Source of the DNA: Ceratorhiza oryzae-sativae
Taxonomy: Eukaryota > Basidiomycota > Agaricomycetes > Cantharellales > Ceratobasidiaceae
Reading direction: 5' to 3'
Length of the DNA stretch: 64,000 bases
Assembly (NCBI GenBank): GCA_030998015.1
Contig: JARWMV010000057.1
Coordinates: forward strand, 34,865-98,864
The notes beneath the pieces were generated by a model, which had not been told where the DNA came from, ran no database searches, and saw only the letters and a program-made list of their open reading frames with translations. How positions within the stretch are numbered: position 1 is the first letter of the stretch; each line of letters starts with the position of its first letter. The translations under genes and the position numbers were made by a program. Of the stretch, positions 54,201 to 64,000 are shown one piece after another.

Positions 54201-56512
54201 AGCAGGCGCGGCTACAGGTAAGCTCGATCGGCGTATCCGGCATGGGTAGCGATTCTAATCACAGCCACAGTCCACGCTTGCGAACCAGATCCAAGGTGTT
54301 TCGGACCGGCTGAGCGAGGCCGAACGCGTCAAGACCGCAGCGCTCCAAGAAGCCGCGTTTTGCCGAGCCAAACTCGCCTCGTACGAATCGGGTCTTGATG
54401 CCGATCCGGCCAAACTCGAACGTGACCGAGCCATCAATCTGGAACGGCTTTTGGCGGCCGCGTCTCACGAACGAGCGACTCTCGAGCGGGTCTTGCTCGA
54501 ACGAACCGAGGCTCTTGCGCTTCAGACCCAACTGCGCGAGCAGGCCGAGGAACAGACGGCCGAGACGCTTAGGCGCGCGGAGATTGCGGAAGAGGACAAG
54601 GAGCGTGCGGTCGCTGAGCACTCCGATCTGTTGGATCGAAACGTCTTTCTCGAGTCTTCGATGCGCGATCATGCTGAAAAGATTGTCGCCATTCAGTCGG
54701 CCACGGAGCAAAACGAAGCGGAGCATGCGAGCACGCTGCGCAAGTTGGAGGAAGCCTTGGCGCTGAGGGACGAGCATCTTCGGGTGTTGCAGCAGACTCA
54801 GGAGGCGCTGGCTGCGACGAGCGCTCGGGCCGACGATCTCGAGAGGCAGTGGGAGCGTTCGCGACAGCTCATTCAGTCGCTCGAGCATGAGCAAGCCGAT
54901 ATGCGTGCCGAGCTGGAGACCCGAACTCTGGAGGCTCAGACGGCGCTTCGCCGATTGGAGGATGTCGAAAACGCGTGGGCCAAATCGCGAGAGGAGGCTG
55001 ATGCGCATCGACGCGCGACGACGTCTGGCTTGGGCACGTTGCTCGACACACATCGTGAGCTCAGGGCCGACGAAGATCGTGCGACGCGTGGGCACGTCGA
55101 AAAAGTGCACGCGATGGAGATGGAGCTTGCGGGCTTGCGCAAGATGCTCAAAGAGGCCGGAAACCGGATCGGCGAATCCCAGTCGGACCTCGTGGCTCAT
55201 CAGAAAAAGGCGAGCATCGCTCAGACCGAGGCTGCAGCGCTCCGTGCCCAGCTTGGTGGTGTGCGTGCCCAGCTTGCGACGAGTGTGGCCGAGGCAGGAC
55301 GGTTGAAGCAGGAGCTCGCGATGAAGGAGGCGGCGGTTCGTGAGCGTGCGAGCGCGGCTAGCTCTGCGGAAGTTCGGCTGGGCATGTTGCGCAAGTACCT
55401 GGTCGACAATGGCATCGTCGTCGATGAGGAAGACATCAATTCCGAGGGCGAGGGTCGGAGTGGAATTGTTCGGATCCAGCAGCTGGAAAATGAGCTCCGA
55501 GAGCGCGTGAGGTTGCATCAGGACGCGGAGCGGGAACTCCAGGATGTTCATCGTCGTCGAGAGGATGCCGAGGCGCACGTCCAACACCTAGCTCAACAGC
55601 TCGAACGTGCCAAGTCGGCTTCGAGTCCGAGTTCGCTGGACGCAGAGGGTCGAGCCGCTTCCGCCGAGCGGAAACGAGAAGAGACCGAGACGAGGCTGAA
55701 CAAGCGGATTCAGGAGCTCGACCACGACTACCAGATGGCAGTCAAATATGTCAAGTGAGTACGGCCCAAATGATTTGGGACTTTTGAGCTGATTTAGCAA
55801 TAGGGGTACGGAAAAGATGATGCGTCGTATGAAGGAGGATTATGCCAAGTCCAAGGCGCTGAACGAGAAACTGCAGTCTGAACTAGACGCTTCGCGAGGC
55901 ATTACCAGCTCCGAGGCCGGCTCTCGCACTCGTGGTGCCACCGGTCGCAATACCCCCCAGTCCGATGAGGGACATGACACGCTTCGCGGCCAACTTGTTG
56001 AATCGCAGCGCTCCCTCCAGCGAATGACGGCTGACCGAAATGAGCTCCGTCGTCAACTCGAGGCTCTTCAGCGTGACCTCGAACAGTCACGAGAGGATCT
56101 GGTTATTGCTCAAAGCGAGTCGTCGGAACGCGAGATCCAGATCGAGGAGCTCGAGGCTCGGGTTCGTGAACTCGAACAGGCGCTGAGCCTCGCTCGCAAT
56201 GGATCGGATGAGACCGTGGTCGAACGTCTTACCAACGAAAACGCGGCTCTGCGACGTGAAAAGGACCTGCTATCGCACAAGGTTCACATTTTGCTCGACG
56301 ACCAAGGCGGCTACGAACACGGTGATCGGCCGATATCTGGCATATCGCGCCGGGAGAGCCAGGCGAGCACCGAGAACGGAATGACCCAGTTTGACTCGTT
56401 TGAAGACTGGCAGCAGCGTGTAAATTCGCGGACGTCGACAAACCATCGTGAGAGTGACTACGAGCCGAGCACATCTCACGCACCACATGAGCGTACTCGA
56501 TCCAACGCATAA
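51206..56512 (+). CDS. Tea1-like Kelch-repeat/coiled-coil polarity protein (1593 aa, 8 exons)
   Basis: Exons by eye: 51206-51977, 52035-52190, 52248-52356, 52410-52621, 52673-52849, 53055-54217, 54271-55754, 55804-56512. All are GT-AG and the total is divisible by three. Residues 10-110 are Pro/Gln-rich. About 150-475 form a Kelch beta-propeller (repeated GRYGH, FGG, DLW/DTWVFD patterns). About 480-830 are disordered with repeated SPQ/TPQ and RESS motifs, likely kinase targets. About 840-1590 are long coiled coil. Tea1-type proteins travel on microtubule plus ends and mark growing cell tips. The start is the ATG giving MSFFSRKRH; the frame is open upstream but that part looks non-coding. Confidence 0.85.
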
Positions 56513-57768
56513 CCAATCCAATCATTTAGCTTCTTTTTCTCCCTCCCGATCTTCGTTTTTCTATTTGTGTCTGGTACGACTAGTTTGATTTTTTTGTCGC
56601 TATCGATTTTTGGGTCATGGCGGTCTTATGGCTTTGTTTATTCCTTTGCATTTTTGTTCGAGATTTCTTATTTTCGTCTCTGTATACCCGCCAGCTATCC
56701 TACATGCCTGCTCCAAAAAGAATTCAAGTGGTTTGTTGATCAAATATCATGCTATGGAAGATACTATTTTGCATCGTGCTGCTAAGTTCCCGTTGCTGGG
56801 GAGAGTCATATCGGGTTGTTCATTGCCACTGGCTGCATTTAGCCAAGCCCTAAAAAACGCGCCACCGTGGCCAGTGGTACGGTGTGGAAATCAATGCTAA
56901 AGATCACACAGTAAATGCGCGTAGCGCGGTATGTGTAAGACGGGTAAAAGTGCGTATATTGACTATGTGTCAGAGTAGCTACACAGCTGACATGCGCTCC
57001 TTGTATACACATATAGAGGCGTTCTAGTACATCGTAGAACATTCAGTGGTATCTGGTAAGCACTATGCAAGTCATGCGACTGCTACTTGATTCTAGTGCA
57101 TTTGATGTATTTATATTTGGATTCTACGTATGGTAGGGGTCATGGGTGCTGTGAGGACTGTAGGCCGAGCGCGTCGAATGCGAATGAGGGGCTGGAGTGT
57201 TGAGGCTGAGGGCGCAAGCGATGACTTGCCAGCTCGATTTGATTCGAGGATGAGCTATCGGGCAGGCTACATGACGAGTGGCTAAAATACACGACTAGAG
57301 ACCGTGAGGGTACGATATGAAATGAGATACTAGAAAATGACTGCAATAAGAGATAAGAGAGAGATAGAGATCGTACAAGCACGGGCTGTGCGCGTGTGCG
57401 TGGGGGGGGGGGGGCATGCACTCTTTCACAGGTGCACAACCACATGCTTGCGGCGAGGCACAAGCTGGGTAGAACAAACAAGCAGTAACAACTGACTCGA
57501 GGTGAGAGAAGAACAGGAACAAACCAAATACAAATCAATAGCCGGCCCATAAGGCTTGGCGATGGGTGAGGCCTTACGAATACCAATGGGCAGATAAACT
57601 CTGCCAACCCCCAACTCGGACATCTCAGACGATAATGGACCTGATTATTTTCAATTATTTTCGGATGAAAACACCCGAGTTTTGCCCACAGACGTAAAGG
57701 TGGCTTTGGAATCGGGTTGCATGTCATTTACACAAATTTTAAGGTGACAATAGAAAAGTGACACAAGG
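56513..57768. other. Intergenic with G13 run
   Basis: The 3' flank of the Kelch gene. A run of 13 G lies at about 57402-57414 inside a GT/GA-rich tract. A minus-strand frame (57140-57727) shows no coding character. Confidence 0.4.
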
Positions 57769-57782
57769 TTGCAAAAGGTAGA

Positions 57783-59165
57783 GAGATTTCAATTCGCCCC
57801 TCAACGAACGATGCAACCCCCTAACAGTACCTCCATGGAAACGCGCACACACCGATCCAGACCTCCGAAACAGAATCTCAATATCTCCATACGACGGCCA
57901 CGCAACAAAAGCGACTCTCAGAGATCTTCACAAACAGGTAATTGATCGCTGGGAAACCGACGCCGACCACCTAGTCTGCTACACGGACGCCTCTCATTGG
58001 TCCGACCCCGGCAAAAACCTAATGGGAGCTGGGATAGGTATAACCATATTTCACAAATCCACACGGATACACTCCATCTCGCAAAAGATAAAGAACCGAG
58101 TCGAACCGTGGGACCTCGAACTCGAAGCCATAGAAATTGCCGTCAGAACAGCCATCGAAATCACCTCCAGAATTGAACCGAACCCACCCAAAAACATACA
58201 CATATTCTCCGATAACACCTCAGCTATCGAAGTCGCTCTAGAAGGACACGCAAGAGCAGGCCAGAAAACCTGCATCTCGATCCGAAATCACATCTTCAAC
58301 TTCATAGACATACATCCCAAACACTCCGTCTCCATCCAATACTGCCCAGCGCACGAAGACATTCGAGGCCACGATCTCGCTGATAAATTGGCCAAACGGG
58401 CTTCATCTCATAGAAGAAGTATTATTGGACCTAAAACACTAACCTACATTAGACGAGAGTCGAAAGCCAAAATCACAGACGACTGGATCGAAAACTGGTC
58501 GACACATGAACCCAGAGGTTTCTTCGCACCCGCGGACCGCATCCCGCCCTCGACAAAGCCCAGCAAAATACTACTCAACACTACTCGCCCCATCTTCTCA
58601 CGCCTCACCCAAGTCCTAACGGGACACGCATTCACGGGAGAATACTATGACCGGTTCGTCCCAGATGAAATCAAGGCATGCCCCTGCGGCGAACGCCTCC
58701 AAACTCGAGAACACATACTCCTAGAGTGCCCAAACTACGCTGACTTCCACCACCTCTTTGTTACAGAACGCGGAGACGCTCTCACGCTCCCCGAGATCCT
58801 CGGTTCGACCCAAGGCATCGAGAAACTTATTGTTTTCCTCGAACATACAAATGCCTTCACCAAGCAAAACAACCCTTTCGGTTAAATACTCGCTCCAGGC
58901 GCCTACTTTCTCATCTCTCCTTCTCGTCTTGTGCCTCGGACGCCGCGCTCTCTGTGCCTTGCCATAATGTTACACCTCCCCCACGTGACTCGCCTCAGGC
59001 GTCTTGCTCGGACTTGCTTTACTCTTTGCACTACTTTCTCCTTCCCTGTACCCCCGGTGCAGGGTGTTGCCCGGTTTTTTCTTTCGTGATTCTGCCGGGA
59101 CCGCGCCTTGGCTCTTTGTGAGACTGCTAGCGGTATACAAATAATAGATTTCATCATCATCATCA
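57783..59165 (+). mobile_element. 5'-truncated LINE (non-LTR retrotransposon), TSD TTGCAAAAGGTAGA
   Basis: 1383 bases between two perfect copies of the 14-base TTGCAAAAGGTAGA (57769-57782 and 59166-59179). The 3' end is a short TCATCATCATCATCA repeat. Only the C-terminal RNase H and zinc region of ORF2 remains. The target duplication, truncation and simple-repeat tail are the marks of target-primed reverse transcription. Confidence 0.9.
57803..58885 (+). pseudogene. LINE ORF2 C-terminus: RNase H and CCHC zinc motif
   Basis: The frame opens upstream of the first ATG (58022) because the 5' end is truncated. RNase H active-site residues are visible: Asp in CYTDASH (about 57973), Glu in LELEAIEIA, Asp in FSDNTSAI, and a final Asp in HEDIRGHDLADKLA. 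A CPCGERLQTREHILLECP motif near residue 230 of the ATG frame is the zinc-binding end typical of fungal LINEs. No endonuclease or RT domain is left. Confidence 0.85.
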
Positions 59166-59332
59166 TTGCAAAAGGTAGATCCACTTTCCCTGACAAGGCT
59201 AATCCATCAAACACAACAAAGACAATCCGAAGAGATGCCGGACATCAATATTTGGGTCTTTGTCGGTCGTGCGTAGCCCTCTAACACATTTGATTTAGCA
59301 GAGAATGAATCCATCAGAGTATCCACCCGATT

Positions 59333-60441
59333 CTATGCTTCAATGCGTGCTGATTTGAGAAGCTGGTTTGCCAAAGTCGTTGATTGGTTGGCATACATAC
59401 CCTGTACACCCGCGAGGAGGTCATGAAGGGCGTGCTCGGTTTAAGTAACTTGGACATACCCCAAATAAGACGGTATGGTTTAGGTAATGGAAGAGTTGGT
59501 ATAGCTTTAGTCTGTCGTCGTAGTCTTCGACAGGTTCTGATTTGGGTCGATAGGAATGATACTCCTTGTAAAATGCAGGGGAGAATCCGCCAAACATACG
59601 ACCAATCGCCAAGCTACAAGCTACCATCGGTTATTGGAATAGCTTCATGCAATGTGATTAGACGTACTCTGACTCGTTATGACCGTAGTAGCTGGAAGGA
59701 TCGAAAATCGCTGGATTTCCACTCGGGTCAACACCAACATTTCCGCTCTGTGAGATAGCATATGAGCACCAAGTCGCTCCGAAAGGGCAATAGGCCATAC
59801 CCATAAATCTCCGTGACACAAAACTGGCTCGACCTCCTTCAACCGGTCTCCAAGGAGGTAAGGTATGACCCTGTGGTTGCATCATGACACGGCTCTGGTG
59901 AATCGTCAGATTTCACTTGCTTTTTCTGGACTTCCCTCCCTCGGGCACATAATTCTCGGTAAGACCCTTCACTCTCTAATTTATCAAGAAGACCACCAAT
60001 CATGGCGCTATATGCAGCCTCCCAAGTGTCGTACCACCCGTTGTCAACTCGTGTTGCACCACAGAACGTCGGGCACTCGAACCCGTACTTTCCGTTTTCA
60101 GACTTTGAGGCATGTGGTTCAGAGGCAAGACGGCGAGCAAGAGTCTTGGAGGCTGCTGCAGAAGAAGACAGACTCGTGAGATCAAGATAGTCACTTATCA
60201 GGAACGGTCGCCCTTCGTGAGACGCAAGTATCACGCGGGGACATAGACCAGGAGCGGCGGCTTGCATGAGTTCTAGACTTCGTGTCTCTGCACGGTATTG
60301 TTCAGACTCGCTAGACGATCCAGCTTTTGCAAAGTAGGTTGAGCCGCTGGACGACGTGATGCGCGGGCCACCAGAAGAGCTAAATGTCTCGTTTGGAAAC
60401 AGCTGCCTCAGCTTGTCGATGAGGAAATTTTTGTCCGACAT
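59333..60441 (-). CDS. Fructosamine/ketosamine-3-kinase (297 aa, 5 exons)
   Basis: This kinase phosphorylates sugar-derived adducts on proteins or free amines so that they fall off (deglycation). Exons by eye: 60441-59921, 59870-59801, 59747-59668, 59613-59460, 59401-59333, total 894 bases, in phase. The first intron is GC-AG (donor GCAAGT); the rest are GT-AG. Motifs: Gly-rich N-terminus with [27 protein letters not shown], catalytic HGDLW joined to SGNVG across intron 2, [11 protein letters not shown] metal-binding block, and the [15 protein letters not shown] end region. The length matches the family. A LINE lies just past the 3' end and a mariner lies about 105 bases upstream of the ATG. 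Confidence 0.85.
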
Positions 60442-60548
60442 GTGTGCGGATATTTCGTTTGTTGGGGATGTTCAAATGGGCAGTAGGTTGATGTGGATGC
60501 TGGCGCACGCTATGAGGTCACATCACATCAGGGTTCCCACCTGTTATA

Positions 60549-62173
60549 CACTTGCTGACAAAAGTCTTGCAGCATGTGACCTCAACTGCGATTTTCTGGA
60601 CCGTTCGTTGTACGATGGACGAACGCAGAGGTTTCAGCCCTCATTCGACTAGTATATTATGTAGACTACTATCTAAACTATATATGTACGAAAAACGGTG
60701 CGCTCTCGACGCCTGTGAGATGAGATATGGCCATCTTCGCACGGTGGGGGGCTGCAAGACTTATGTAAGTGGCAAGCGCCCCTTGGACAGATACACAATT
60801 TTTGGGCAGTAGAATCATGGAAACATGTATTAATGAAAATAGAACTTTAGTACTGAGTGTTACCACCCTTCACATCAATTACAGCCTGTAGTCTAGATGG
60901 AATAGAATCATACAACTTCTCAATAAAACTATTAGGGATGCAATGCCACTCCTCCTCCAATGCCTTCCACAAATCATCTTGGTTTCAAGGCAAAACAGTG
61001 CAAGAGTGAACCTTTCAATCCAAGAAGTCCCATACATGCTCAATAATATTAAGATCAGGGCTAGACGCAGGCCAAGGAGTGACAGGAATGTGATGAGACT
61101 GGAACCATTCCCAAGCAACGAGTGAAGTATGCTTCAGGTCATTGTCCTGCTGGAATATAATCTGGCGCAGCTTGAGCTTCTGATCCTTAAGTGTCCCTAG
61201 AAATGCATCTTGAAGGATCTTGGTGTACCTGACGCTGGTGAGTGTTCCATCGATGTGATAGAGGTGCCCCACACCTGCAGCTGTAATCACTCCCCACACC
61301 ATGACACTCCCCCCACCGTGTTTGATGTGTTTCTTGGTGTTGAGAGGGTCCAACCCTTCGCCTGGCCTTCTCCACACATACTGCTTGCCATCTGACCCAA
61401 AAATATTGAACTTGCTCTTGTCTGAAAAGGTGAACTGGCGCCACACCATCATTGACCATTTGATTCGCTCTGTGACCCAGGCAAGGTGGATACCCTTGTT
61501 TCAAGTATTAATGAAGGGAACCTTGTGCCTTATATATGCATGTAAGCCTACACCACGGAGAGCACAGCGGATTGTGGTGGGATGAAGGCTGGGAAAGAAC
61601 TCGCGCTGAAGTGCAGTGGCTGTGTAGTTGCGAGTTCGAGTGATGGAAAGTGCAGCAAAGCAAACATTGGAAGGGGTGAGTTTGTGTGGGCACCCAGCCT
61701 TGGCCTTGGTGGAGTATACACTGCGAAGTTTCTTGACCCTCTTGCATATCCTAGTGACTGTAGTGGGATGGATACAGAGCTCAGCACCAATCTTGTAAGT
61801 CGACATGCCCTGAGCGAGCATACTCATTGCAAGGGCTTGGGTTGCTGGATCAGAGTACTTGCCAGGCATAGTAGAGAGTGTTAGAAGAGACTCGGAAGCT
61901 GATACTTTACCAGTCGAAAGTTATTGGGCTTAAATGCGCTCGCTATTTGCCACTTACATAAGTCTTGCAGCCCCCCACCGTGCGAAGATGGCCATATCTC
62001 ATCTCACAGGCGTCGAGAGCGCACCGTTTTTCGTACATATATAGTTTAGATAGTAGTCTACATAATATACTAGTTGAATGAGGGCTTAAACCTCCGCGTT
62101 CGTCCATCGTATGACGAACGGTCCAGAAAATCGCAGTTGAGGTCACATGCTGCAAGACTTTTGTCAGCAAGTG
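60549..62173 (-). mobile_element. Tc1/mariner transposon, 227-bp TIRs, TA target
   Basis: 1625 bases, starting CACTTGCTGACAAAAGTC at 60549 with the inverted match ending at 62173, flanked by TA (60547-60548 and 62174-62175). The TIRs are about 60549-60775 and 61947-62173 and nearly identical, much longer than in typical mariners. It lies between the FN3K gene and the Sec8-like gene. Confidence 0.9.
60847..61869 (-). pseudogene. Tc1/mariner transposase with three in-frame TGA codons
   Basis: One frame of 341 codons from ATG 61869 to TAA 60847, the usual Tc1 length. The N-terminal half has paired helix-turn-helix character. The catalytic triad is visible: Asp in FSDKSKFN, Asp in FQQDNDLKH and Glu in SPDLNIIEHVW (DD34E spacing). 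The frame is intact except for TGA at 61501-61503, 61015-61017 and 60985-60987, all readable as CGA to TGA changes. No indels. Confidence 0.88.
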
Positions 62174-62175
62174 TA

Positions 62176-63378
62176 TCACGTGGGGTCGATGAGCTATAAA
62201 GTGTAGTAAAAGTGCATGTGTGATATAAAGGTTTTGGGGCCCAGCCGGTTACTCAGATGAGTGCGTGTGTCCGGTATATGTGGGGTGAAATCTCAGATGA
62301 CTTGCCCGCGATGGTAGGGTACAGAACAAGGATCTGTGAGTCACTTGTGCTTCACGATCTACTCTTGCTTGACGGGTAAGAGAAAGTCATATTGTCATTG
62401 AATCGTGTGTTTCCCGGGAGCAGAGCCTCGATGGGTCAAGGAGATAATCCACATGACTTGTCAGACTTTGGGGTGCTTGCAAGGAGCGGTTTCTGGCATC
62501 TCTGGGACCTCCTTGAGATTACCATGCGTCTTTTTATCTTTCAGGGTGTTCCTTTGGCTGAGGAACACACGTTTCAACGTATCTAGGCTATAGTTTATAA
62601 GCCGGTTCAGCTCTCAGCCAGGCAACTGCGTTATAATCGCTTCGGGGCACTGAACGGCCAACAGCCAGTTTTTCGTCATAAAATACAGATATCGCAGGGG
62701 GATAATTACTTCAGGCTCCGAATAGATACCGTGTGAAACAATGAACTAGCAATGAATCTATTGTCACTTGCCCACTTTGCATTCATACGAAAACTATCGC
62801 TTCTCCGAGTCATACATCGTATTCTCGTGTCCCTTTTTTCAAATACTCTAAGCTCTCGTATGAAAGCCCGACATCACTCACCACGGTCTTCAGCCACCGT
62901 TTACTGTACCCTGGACACCATGGCGCACGCCGCAGATGGTAATATCTCGGCCACGGAAGCGGAAGCTTGGTTCGTATATGCACTGCTTGACCACCGCTGG
63001 AACTCAGGGTCATCCCCCTTGGAAGAGAATAGCTGTCTTGCGCACCCGCAATGTTTTATTCAAATATCTCTCGGGATTGAAATTCTCTAGTCGATCGAGA
63101 TGTTAATGGTACCAACAGATGCGTATATCATATTTCAAATGATCGACAATTGTCACGAGTCACGTGTCGATTTCGCCACTTCCCTCGACCAGCCATTGTA
63201 TAGCTGTTATTATCTCATCGGTATTTTTGAAACTTGAACTGGACCGTTGAAGAGAAGGGCCAACCGAGATATTTGAACGCTCAATTTTGTCACTGCGGGG
63301 GATCTAGGCACGTCTGCTGCAGTAGCGAGTGTCCTGGGTTGACGTCTATCTGCAGAGGCGTATGCGACCAAGCGAATA
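62176..63378. other. Intergenic between mariner and the Sec8-like gene
   Basis: No supported gene. A 112-codon plus frame at 62752-63090 shows no motif. The last part is the presumed promoter of the Sec8-like gene. Confidence 0.35.
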
Positions 63379-64000
63379 ATGTCGCGCGCCCCACGTGCCC
63401 GCCCGTCCCGGTCGCGCGACCGCGGATCGGAAGACTTTTCGCGCGACGTGCCGCCTCCGATGCCGACGACCCGGCCGCTGCAGCCGCGACCACGTGTGCC
63501 CTCGCTGACCGGCGGATACACCAGCGACCGCGACCGATTCGGCACGTCGCCGCCCGGCAGCCAGATGTACTACAACAACCCCCGCGCATCGCCCGCCCCC
63601 AGTCGCCCCGCCCGCTCGGAACGGCGGCCCGTCAATTCCGTTGCGTCGGGCTCCGCGCGTCCCTCGTTTGACGACGATGCGGACCCCTATGGCGGCATGG
63701 ACGGCGAGCCACAGGTCCAGGAGACAAGGAGATTAAACTCGGTCGACGATGGGCCCAAGGCGCTGGGCACCGTGCTCTCTGCGTTCCAAACGGCGGCCTA
63801 CAGACGAGCGGGAGTCGATCGAGAAAAGGAGAAGCTTATCGAGCAGCGAGAACGAATACGCGAACGAGAGCCTGGGAGAGCAATCAAGGGGCGAAGGGGC
63901 ACCCTGGGGGAGATCGATGGTGGGTACCTCGTTTGACGCTTGGCGACTCTCTAATTAGAGAATATAGCCGTATTGGATCAGATGCAAGAGGAGTGGGCGT
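63379..64000 (+). CDS. Probable exocyst subunit Sec8, N-terminal part (runs off the window)
   Basis: Exon 1 (63379-63919) encodes an Arg/Pro/Ser-rich disordered N-terminus of about 180 aa. A 48-base intron (63920-63967, GT-AG) joins in phase to exon 2, which begins AVLDQMQEEWA. The LxxIxxxW-like start after a disordered leader resembles Sec8, a subunit of the exocyst that tethers secretory vesicles at the plasma membrane. Only about 11 residues of the conserved part are visible, so the name is tentative. Confidence 0.5.

Noticed and set aside
54259..55587. 442-aa minus-strand frame opposite the coiled-coil exon
   Set aside because: It is antisense to a long, in-phase exon of the Kelch protein. 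Biased codon use in coiled coils often leaves the complement open. No motif.
57140..57727. 195-aa minus-strand frame
   Set aside because: It spans the G13 run and GA/GT simple repeats, with no motif and a skewed composition.
62752..63090. 112-aa plus frame upstream of the Sec8-like gene
   Set aside because: No motif, no visible splice context, and it lies in ordinary intergenic sequence.

Overview
The window reads as nuclear DNA of a filamentous basidiomycete, probably an Agaricomycete; Rhizoctonia/Ceratobasidium is my guess, not a proven assignment. The genes have several short introns (about 45-70 bases, mostly GT-AG with a few GC-AG). They include a Tea1-type Kelch/coiled-coil protein, a fructosamine-3-kinase, a DUF6533-type membrane protein and the start of an exocyst Sec8-like gene. 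The left three quarters is a nest of fungal mobile elements.

Positions 1-28.8 kb. A decayed minus-strand gene of unknown family is split by a solo LTR (family LTR-B, TSD AGATA). That LTR is itself split by a complete Tf1/sushi-like chromovirus, Gyp-A (875-7813, TSD CTTGT). From 8.5 to 17.9 kb most of the DNA is almost free of CpG. It holds a degenerate plus-strand chromovirus (Gyp-C) broken by solo LTRs of families A and D, each with its own 5-base TSD, and a 1.44-kb non-autonomous hAT-like element with a perfect 8-base TSD (9910-11351). A 6.9-kb hAT transposon with a multi-exon transposase (17930-24805) follows. Its two flanks belong to different retroelements and it has no TSD. To its right lies a CpG-decayed, truncated relative of Gyp-B (24806-27991) and a small foldback element.

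Positions 28.8-46.0 kb. A Ty1/copia element (28782-46012, TSD CATTG) carries two insertions: a solo LTR-B in its reverse transcriptase (TSD ATCTA) and a complete 10.7-kb chromovirus, Gyp-B (32498-43180, TSD TTGTG). Between the Gyp-B chromodomain and its 3' LTR lie about 3.6 kb that do not look like retrotransposon. This stretch encodes an intact replication-initiator protein of the CRESS-DNA (geminivirus/circovirus-like Rep) type, with HUH endonuclease and superfamily 3 helicase motifs, plus two unrecognised companion ORFs and a tandem 61-base repeat. This Rep module inside a retrotransposon is the most unusual thing in the window.

Positions 46-64 kb. This is the gene-bearing arm: the DUF6533-type gene (minus), a gene-poor stretch, the 1593-aa Kelch/coiled-coil gene (plus, eight exons), a 5'-truncated LINE with a 14-base TSD, the fructosamine-3-kinase gene (minus, five exons), a Tc1/mariner element with 227-base TIRs in that gene's upstream region, and the 5' end of the Sec8-like gene.

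Two themes link the parts. Older insertions have lost CpG as TpG/CpA, and several broken ORFs are broken only by in-frame TGA codons, as expected from deamination of methylated cytosine or a RIP-like process. Both chromoviruses have a primer-binding site complementary to the predicted 5' end of their own transcript, the self-priming arrangement known from Tf1. All coordinates, motifs and junctions were read by eye; no database search was run.
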